NCBI GenBank assembly: GCA_013331215.1 | Contig: DUGU01000252.1 | Span: 1-9,526, forward strand | Direction of reading: 5' to 3' | From: Methanoregulaceae archaeon | GTDB lineage: Archaea > Halobacteriota > Methanomicrobia > Methanomicrobiales > Methanospirillaceae | Length of the DNA stretch: 9,526 nt | Part shown: one piece after another, positions 5,722 to 9,526 of the stretch | How the letters are laid out: the number at the start of each line of letters is the position of its first letter | Position numbering within the stretch: the stretch's first letter is position 1 | Position numbers and translations under genes: made by a program | The notes under the pieces: generated by a model | Told to the model about the DNA's origin: nothing | The model's input: only the letters and a program-made list of their open reading frames with translations | The model's database searches: none

Positions 5722-6201
5722 TCAGGCCATCGCGGCCGACATGATCACGACCGGCGTCACCGGCCGGTCCCGGGCGTCGACAGTCACCTTCCCGATCGCG
5801 TCGACCACGTCCATCCCCTTCACGACCTTTCCGAAGACCGGGTGCTTGGTGTCGAGGTAGTTGTTGTCCACGAGGTTGATGAAGAACTGGGAGCCGCCCG
5901 TGTTCGGTCCCGCGTTCGCCATCGAGACCGTTCCGCGGTCGTTCCGGTTCTTTCGGGCGGTCGGGAACTCGTCCTCGATCGTGTAGCCCGGGCCGCCCGT
6001 TCCGGTGCCCGTGGGGTCGCCGCCCTGGATCATGAACCGGTCGATGACGCGTTGGAAGGGGACGTTGGAGTAGAAGCCCTCGCGGACCAGCTTCTCGAAG
6101 TTGCCGGCCGTCACCGGCATATCATCGTAGAGCGCGATCGTGATCTCGCCCATGCTCGTCTTGAGCACGGCCTGCCTGGATGCGGGTATTGTGGGGGTCA
6201 T
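5722..6201 (-). CDS. peptidyl-prolyl cis-trans isomerase, cyclophilin type, cytoplasmic
   Basis: This is a 159-residue cyclophilin that catalyses proline isomerisation during protein folding. Active-site residues are present: R51, F56, M57 and Q59 in FQRVIDRFMIQGGD, F107 in GSQFFINL, and H120 in DTKHPVFG. The tryptophan of human CypA is a tyrosine here (Y115), usual for prokaryotic cyclophilins and associated with weak cyclosporin binding. An ATG 30 bases further upstream (6231) would add ten residues. However, CTATATAG at 6235-6242 looks like the TATA box, which would put the transcript start near 6210, after that ATG, so the start at 6201 is preferred. There is no signal peptide. It is a tandem paralog of the lipoprotein cyclophilin 165 bases upstream, about four-fifths identical in protein over the shared domain. 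Confidence 0.9.
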   Translation of the reverse strand: MTPTIPASRQAVLKTSMGEITIALYDDMPVTAGNFEKLVREGFYSNVPFQRVIDRFMIQGGDPTGTGTGGPGYTIEDEFPTARKNRNDRGTVSMANAGPNTGGSQFFINLVDNNYLDTKHPVFGKVVKGMDVVDAIGKVTVDARDRPVTPVVIMSAAMA

Positions 6202-6234
6202 GGTCGTCTCTCGTGAGGTACTTACCCTCATGTA

Positions 6235-6242
6235 CTATATAG
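6235..6242 (-). promoter_or_regulatory. TATA box CTATATAG of the cytoplasmic cyclophilin
   Basis: This perfect 8-bp AT-rich box lies 34-41 bases before ATG 6201. With the usual 25-base spacing the leader would be about 9 nt. It overlaps the region just upstream of the competing ATG at 6231 and so argues against that start. Confidence 0.55.
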
Positions 6243-6341
6243 GTCAGCGGGATGGACGCCGTATTCCGGAGCCCTGCCGGGCCGGGACGGTCGCAATCAC
6301 CGGGCGAACCGCGCTGACCGCGGTCACACAGGGGGACGCCG

Positions 6342-6346
6342 AAAAA
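6342..6346 (-). terminator. T5 tract after the lipoprotein cyclophilin
   Basis: The minus strand has cctTTTTCgg about 20 bases beyond the lipoprotein stop. A small inverted repeat (ACCGCG/CGCGGT, 6308-6324) lies just beyond it. Weak but well placed between two cyclophilin genes. Confidence 0.35.
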
Positions 6347-6365
6347 GGAGTGAGGATGGTGCCCG

Positions 6366-7016
6366 TCAGAGCATCTCGGCCGAGGTGATCACGACCGGTG
6401 TAACCGGCCGATTGTAGACCGTGTCGACTACCGGGACCTTTCCGATCGCGTCGACCACGTCCATTCCCTTCACGACCCGTCCGAAGACCGGGTGCTTGGT
6501 GTCGAGGTAGTTGTTGTTCACGAGGTTGATGAAGAACTGCGAGCTGCCCGTGTTCGGGCCCGCGTTCGCCATCGCGATCGTGCCGCGGTCATTCCGGTTC
6601 TGCCGGGCCGTTGGGAACTCGTCCTTGATCGTGAAGCCGGGGTTGCCCGAGCCGGTTCCGGTAGGGTCGCCGCCCTGGATCATGAATTTGTCGATAACGC
6701 GGTGGAATGTGACGTTGCTGTAGAAACCCTGGCGGACCAGTTTCTCGAAGTTGCCGGTCGTCACCGGCATATCGTCATAGAGCGCGATCGTGATGTCGCC
6801 CTTGGTCGTGTGGAGCACGGCCTGCTTGGATGCGGGGATTGCGGTTGTCGTGTTTGTCCCCGCCGGAGCGGCGGTGGGGGTGGGGGTCGTGACCGCCTTC
6901 GTGGCGGTCGGCGTCGCCGAGCCGGTGCCGGTCGACGTGGTGCAGCCCGCCGCGAGGAGCGTCGCGCAGAGCGCGATCAGCACGAATACGGCAAGTTTCT
7001 CTCTGCTCATCTCCAT
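6366..7016 (-). CDS. peptidyl-prolyl cis-trans isomerase, cyclophilin type, membrane lipoprotein
   Basis: This 216-residue protein has three parts. Residues 1-24 are a signal peptide with basic start and hydrophobic core, ending in the lipobox LAAGC (C25 to be lipidated). Residues 26-60 are a linker rich in Thr, Pro, Ala and Gly. Residues 61-216 are a full cyclophilin domain. Active-site residues are R106, F111, M112, Q114, F162 and H175, with Tyr170 replacing the CypA tryptophan. It should sit on the outer face of the cell membrane and help fold surface or secreted proteins. The ATG at 7016 follows the M50 protease stop by 9 bases, so the two are probably co-transcribed; no clear ribosome site is seen. 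A second ATG two codons in (7010) is a possible alternative start. Confidence 0.9.
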   Translation of the reverse strand: MEMSREKLAVFVLIALCATLLAAGCTTSTGTGSATPTATKAVTTPTPTAAPAGTNTTTAIPASKQAVLHTTKGDITIALYDDMPVTTGNFEKLVRQGFYSNVTFHRVIDKFMIQGGDPTGTGSGNPGFTIKDEFPTARQNRNDRGTIAMANAGPNTGSSQFFINLVNNNYLDTKHPVFGRVVKGMDVVDAIGKVPVVDTVYNRPVTPVVITSAEML

Positions 7017-7025
7017 AAGATGCGT

Positions 7026-7658
7026 CTAAAAGATAGATGATAGTTGTCCTAGTACACCCGGTGCGAGGGCGACGTACGTCAGGGCGAAGGCCGCGACGAT
7101 CAGGACCGCGAAGACCGCGGCGTTCCAGGCCAGAACTTTCCGGCCGTCGAGGACCGAGACCGGGAGCATATTGAAGGCGGCGATCATCGCGTTGATCTGG
7201 AATCCCCTAAGGCCGATATACTGGATCAGGGGCCCGAGTGGGATGACGGCGAGGATGAGAAAGCCGAGAGCGAGCACGAGGCTCGTCGCAGGGCCGGACG
7301 CCGAGATCAGCCCATTCTCGCGCCGGCCGATCCGGTCCCCGTAGACCACGGTCGCGCCCGGGGCGGCGAAGACCACGCCGGCGATAGCGGCCAGGACGAC
7401 CGCGATCAGGAGCATCTGGTTGTCCTTTCGGAACTCGGCCCAGTACCCGAAGTGCAAGGCCGTGAACTTGTGGGCGAGTTCGTGGAGCACGAACCCGACC
7501 CCGACCGTGAGGAGCGACACCAGGAAGGCGATGAGAGCGAAGGCGGGTTGAATTCCGCCACCCAGCAGGTTGAACCCGGCAATCGTGAACGCGACCGCGA
7601 TCGCGAGCCAGGCGATGACGAGGTCGATCCGTTCGCGGCGGGGTATTCGTTCGAGCAT
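7026..7658 (-). CDS. M50 family metalloprotease (site-2-protease-like), membrane
   Basis: This 210-residue polytopic membrane protein has roughly six hydrophobic segments (about 11-32, 37-57, 82-99, 121-140, 150-166, 179-198). The zinc motif HELAH is at 59-63 (H59, E60, H63). The third ligand is expected in NMLPVSVLDG (163-172, D171). SGPATSL (121-127) also matches S2P/M50 peptidases, which cut substrates inside the membrane, often to release regulators. The frame extends 18 codons upstream to a GTG at 7712. The ATG at 7658 is preferred because the added residues are charged, repeat no family feature, and a possible TATA-like GGAAATACC lies about 35 bases before it. It precedes the lipoprotein cyclophilin by 9 bases. 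The substrate is unknown. Confidence 0.82.
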   Translation of the reverse strand: MLERIPRRERIDLVIAWLAIAVAFTIAGFNLLGGGIQPAFALIAFLVSLLTVGVGFVLHELAHKFTALHFGYWAEFRKDNQMLLIAVVLAAIAGVVFAAPGATVVYGDRIGRRENGLISASGPATSLVLALGFLILAVIPLGPLIQYIGLRGFQINAMIAAFNMLPVSVLDGRKVLAWNAAVFAVLIVAAFALTYVALAPGVLGQLSSIF

Positions 7659-7805
7659 CTGGCGATCCCATAGAGTTCGGGTCCGCGGGTATTTCCAGTT
7701 TTGCCGCCGCACGCTCGCCCCGACTGCGGCGTTCGCGTTGTCGTTCCTCCCGCCGGGTCCGGCTGTTCGGTCGGACGGATGACAGCAACCCGCGGTGTTG
7801 TGTGT

Positions 7806-8048
7806 CTGCTGAACGTACCGGAAACGGGTATTTCGACGGCGTCTCGGATATCGGGAACGAATGCTTGGAGATCGGCGACGGATGTGACAGCAGACGCGAT
7901 TACAGAGAGACCGGCAAACGCTACGCGCGTCCGCTCTATGTACCGGTTCTGCTTAACATACGTAGGGTGATATGGTTGTATCGGTTCGCGTTCTCGGATT
8001 GGAGAGAAATGCGTCGACAAAAGTACGTTCAGCAGGACGTTCAGCAGC
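7806..8048. repeat. inverted and tandem copies of CTGCTGAACGTAC
   Basis: The 13-mer CTGCTGAACGTAC at 7806-7818 recurs exactly as its reverse complement at 8023-8035. A tandem 12-base neighbour, ACGTTCAGCAGC, follows at 8037-8048. A degenerate plus-strand copy, CTGCTTAACATACG, lies at 7949-7962. The copies lie within 243 bases in non-coding DNA, so a shared function such as protein binding is more likely than chance. Confidence 0.5.
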
Positions 8049-8119
8049 GCGATTGTTGTCACATCCCCGCGCCCGCGGCCTCGTCGCATCCGGGGGCGGG
8101 AGAGCTATCCGGGCGACTC

Positions 8120-8127
8120 CTTTATCA
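8120..8127 (+). promoter_or_regulatory. TATA box of chorismate mutase, near-leaderless transcript
   Basis: CTTTATCA ends 25 bases before ATG 8153. Standard archaeal spacing puts the transcript start within a few bases of the start codon. No Shine-Dalgarno sequence lies in the bases just before the ATG (gatccggt), which agrees with leaderless translation. Confidence 0.5.
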
Positions 8128-8152
8128 CGCCGTCCACAGATCCTGATCCGGT

Positions 8153-8440
8153 ATGGCGACGCTGGAAGAGCTACGGGACGAGATCGAGCGGATCGACGGA
8201 GAGATCATCGACCTGATCGGCCGGCGGCAGGACTGCGCCGGCCGTGTCGCTCGCCTGAAGTACATGGGGCACCTGCCCGTCCGCAACGAGGGGCAGCGGC
8301 AGGCCGTCCTAGACCGGGTCTTCGAGCGTGCGGTCGAGCGCGGGGTCGATGCGACGGCCGTGCAGCAGGTCTTCGAGCTGCTGATCGGAATGAGCGAAGC
8401 CCGGCAGCGCGACTGCCTCGGCGAGGGGAACCTCCCCTAG
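8153..8440 (+). CDS. chorismate mutase, AroQ type
   Basis: This is a 95-residue, all-helical, single-domain chorismate mutase, converting chorismate to prephenate for phenylalanine and tyrosine. It follows the AroQ pattern LR-x2-I-x-RIDxEIIDLIGRR. By alignment with E. coli CM, R8, R25, K36, S81 and Q85 correspond to R11, R28, K39, S84 and Q88. The central loop PVRNEGQRQ is unusual: where the family has D-x-x-R-E (D48, R51, E52) it has N45, Q48 and R49. Either the arginine has shifted by one position or the site has diverged. Length equals that of stand-alone archaeal mutases. It is transcribed alone from its own promoter, and its TAG overlaps the convergent phosphotransferase stop. Confident in family, less in activity. 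Confidence 0.85.
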   Translation: MATLEELRDEIERIDGEIIDLIGRRQDCAGRVARLKYMGHLPVRNEGQRQAVLDRVFERAVERGVDATAVQQVFELLIGMSEARQRDCLGEGNLP

Positions 8441-9526
8441 ATCAGGCCGTTCACATACTCGATCACGGTTCGCTGCGCCTTGATTCGGGCGAACAGCTTG
8501 TCGTTGGACTCTATCACGGTCCAGGGGCCGTGGCGCGTGTGCGTCCGGGCGATCATCTCTCGCACGGCTACCGCGTACTGCTCCCACTTCTCCCTGTTTC
8601 GCCAGTCCTCCTCGGTGATCTTCCACCGCTTGTCGGGGTTCTCCTCGCGCTCGCGGAACCTCCGGAGCTGGGTCCCGGCGTCGATCTCGAGCCAGAACTT
8701 GACCAGCCCGCCGCCGTTCTCGACGTACGCCCGCTCCATCTCGTTGATCTCGTTGTACGCCCGCCGCCACTGCGGCTCCGTGGCGAGCCCCTCCACCCGC
8801 TCGACGAGGACGCGCCCGTACCACGACCGGTCGAAGACCCGGATCTCGCCGGCCGGCGGGAATTGCTGGTAAAATCTCCAGAGGTAGTGGTGGGCGAGCT
8901 CGTTCTCCGTCGGCCGGCCGATCGGCACGACCGTGCAGCCGCGCGGGTTCATCGGCAGGGTCAGCCGTTTGATCGACCCTCCCTTTCCGGCCGCGTCCCA
9001 CCCCTCGTAGACAAGCATGAGCGGAATCCGCCGCCGGTACAGCGAGTACTGAGCGGCGCGCAACTCTGCCTGGCACTCGGGAGCAACGCGCTCATACTCG
9101 TGCCTGCTCGTGTTGCACGAGAGGTCCGCGCGGTCGAGCGGAGAATCGCCGCCAATCGGTGGGAATGTCGTCGCACGGCGTCCTTCGGCGGTCCCGGGCT
9201 CGTCGAGCCTGGCTCGGAGCCGCTTTACCACGTTCGAGAGCACGTCCTCGATCGCCGGGCCGGGATCGTCGGCCTCGACCCTGCGCCAGGGAGCCCAGGG
9301 CGCCTCCGTCCTCTCCTGTATTCGCTGAATGACCGGGATCAGCTCGTCGTACTGCCGGTGGAAATCCCAGTCGTTCTGCGTAATCATCCACGCGGTCAGT
9401 GGGTCGCGTTCCCGCGCGAGCAGCCGGCGCCGCTGCTCCTCTTTGCTGATCTGCAGGAAGAACTTCAGGATCAGGGTCCCGTCGTCGGTCAGCTGCCGCT
9501 CGAAGGTCGTGATGGAGGTGAGCGCT
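8437..9526 (-). CDS. pap: polyphosphate:AMP phosphotransferase, two-domain PPK2 family (partial, start outside window)
   Basis: The frame is open from the right edge to TAG 8437-8439, 362 residues, so the first ATG at 9387 is internal. The residues before it (TTFERQLTDDGTLILKFFLQ, then ISKEEQRRRLLARERDPLTAW) are typical of the end of the first PPK2 domain in Pap proteins. That segment is followed by DWDFHRQYDELIPVIQRI and APWAPWRRVEADD. A linker leads to the second domain, with Walker A YEGWDAAGKGGSIKRL (near 8960-9010), IGRPTENELAHHYLWRFYQQ, Walker B VFDRSWYGRVLVERVEG, and the lid helix region to the C-terminus. Pap makes ADP from AMP and polyphosphate, linking polyphosphate stores to the adenylate pool. 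About 130 N-terminal residues are missing. It meets chorismate mutase tail-to-tail. Confidence 0.9.
   Translation of the reverse strand, partial: ALTSITTFERQLTDDGTLILKFFLQISKEEQRRRLLARERDPLTAWMITQNDWDFHRQYDELIPVIQRIQERTEAPWAPWRRVEADDPGPAIEDVLSNVVKRLRARLDEPGTAEGRRATTFPPIGGDSPLDRADLSCNTSRHEYERVAPECQAELRAAQYSLYRRRIPLMLVYEGWDAAGKGGSIKRLTLPMNPRGCTVVPIGRPTENELAHHYLWRFYQQFPPAGEIRVFDRSWYGRVLVERVEGLATEPQWRRAYNEINEMERAYVENGGGLVKFWLEIDAGTQLRRFREREENPDKRWKITEEDWRNREKWEQYAVAVREMIARTHTRHGPWTVIESNDKLFARIKAQRTVIEYVNGLI

Larger units (their letters stand above)
7659..8152. other. gene-free divergent region with short inverted repeats
   Basis: These 494 bases separate the divergent M50 protease and chorismate mutase genes. 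Open frames exist (one on each strand), but neither gives recognisable protein, and both look like low-stop background. The composition is more AT-rich than the flanks. The stretch holds four copies of an 11-14 base element related to CTGCTGAACGTAC (7806, 7949 on plus; two on minus at 8023-8048). It also has an imperfect direct repeat (GACGGATG..ACAGCA at 7774 and 7877) and an imperfect GC-rich hairpin (8066-8074 with 8092-8100). The chorismate mutase TATA box is at 8120. A regulatory region, a small RNA, or a decayed gene are all possible. Confidence 0.55.

Noticed and set aside
5722..7016. The 650-base direct repeat as an insertion sequence or assembly duplication
   Set aside because: The repeat is two distinct, intact cyclophilin genes with many base differences and different N-termini, so it is a real gene duplication.
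7406..8089. A 227-codon minus-strand open frame spanning the intergenic region into the M50 gene
   Set aside because: The first part has no recognisable domain, and the second half is an out-of-frame, Ser/Arg-rich shadow of the protease. The LLNVLLNVLL stretch is just the translated tandem repeat.
7802..8146. A 114-codon plus-strand open frame before chorismate mutase
   Set aside because: It has no ribosome site, a GTG start, unusual composition and no recognisable motif; it overlaps the repeat family and the chorismate mutase TATA box.
7659..8152. A possible tRNA or C/D-box RNA in the gene-free region
   Set aside because: A GGTTCG-like string near 7983 suggested a T-loop, but no matching acceptor stem, anticodon arm or CCA-proximal pairing could be drawn.

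Overview
The window reads as chromosome from a GC-rich methanogenic archaeon, most likely of the Methanomicrobiales (Methanoculleus-like). The order is an inference. The evidence is an F420H2:NADP oxidoreductase (NpdG/Fno), a DadD-type 5'-deoxyadenosine deaminase, archaeal TATA boxes about 25 bases before inferred start sites, oligo-T terminators, and a lipoprotein with a Thr/Pro-rich linker. No mobile element, CRISPR array, rRNA or tRNA was recognised.

Layout. Positions 1-255 (+) are the C-terminal end of an AMP-forming acyl-CoA synthetase. It converges on a cytoplasmic-type polysaccharide deacetylase (279-1319, -). A gap at 1320-1574 holds a TATA box and two perfect inverted repeats. Six tightly packed minus-strand genes follow (5616 down to 1575). 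In transcription order they are thioredoxin, NpdG, an endonuclease III-like DNA glycosylase, a class II aldolase, a 6-oxopurine nucleoside phosphorylase of the MTAP/MTIP family, and an MTA/SAH/5'-deoxyadenosine deaminase. Two tandem cyclophilins come next, one cytoplasmic (5722-6201) and one a lipoprotein (6366-7016). The lipoprotein gene lies 9 nt behind an M50 site-2-protease-like gene (7026-7658). Positions 7659-8152 have no convincing gene but contain a family of short inverted repeats. Chorismate mutase (8153-8440, +) ends tail-to-tail with a two-domain polyphosphate:AMP phosphotransferase (-) that runs off the right edge; one CTAG supplies both stop codons.

How the genes work together. 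The last three genes of the six-gene operon form a coherent route. Deamination of 5'-deoxyadenosine or methylthioadenosine would be followed by phosphorolysis of the inosine product. After an isomerase encoded elsewhere, aldol cleavage would give DHAP plus lactaldehyde (or methylthioacetaldehyde). This would clear radical-SAM and polyamine by-products. The phosphorylase has Asn and Ala where adenine-specific MTAPs have two Asp residues, which fits a deaminate-first route. Upstream in the same operon are F420H2-to-NADP electron transfer, a thioredoxin and a base-excision glycosylase. The M50 protease and lipoprotein cyclophilin form a second, envelope-facing unit.
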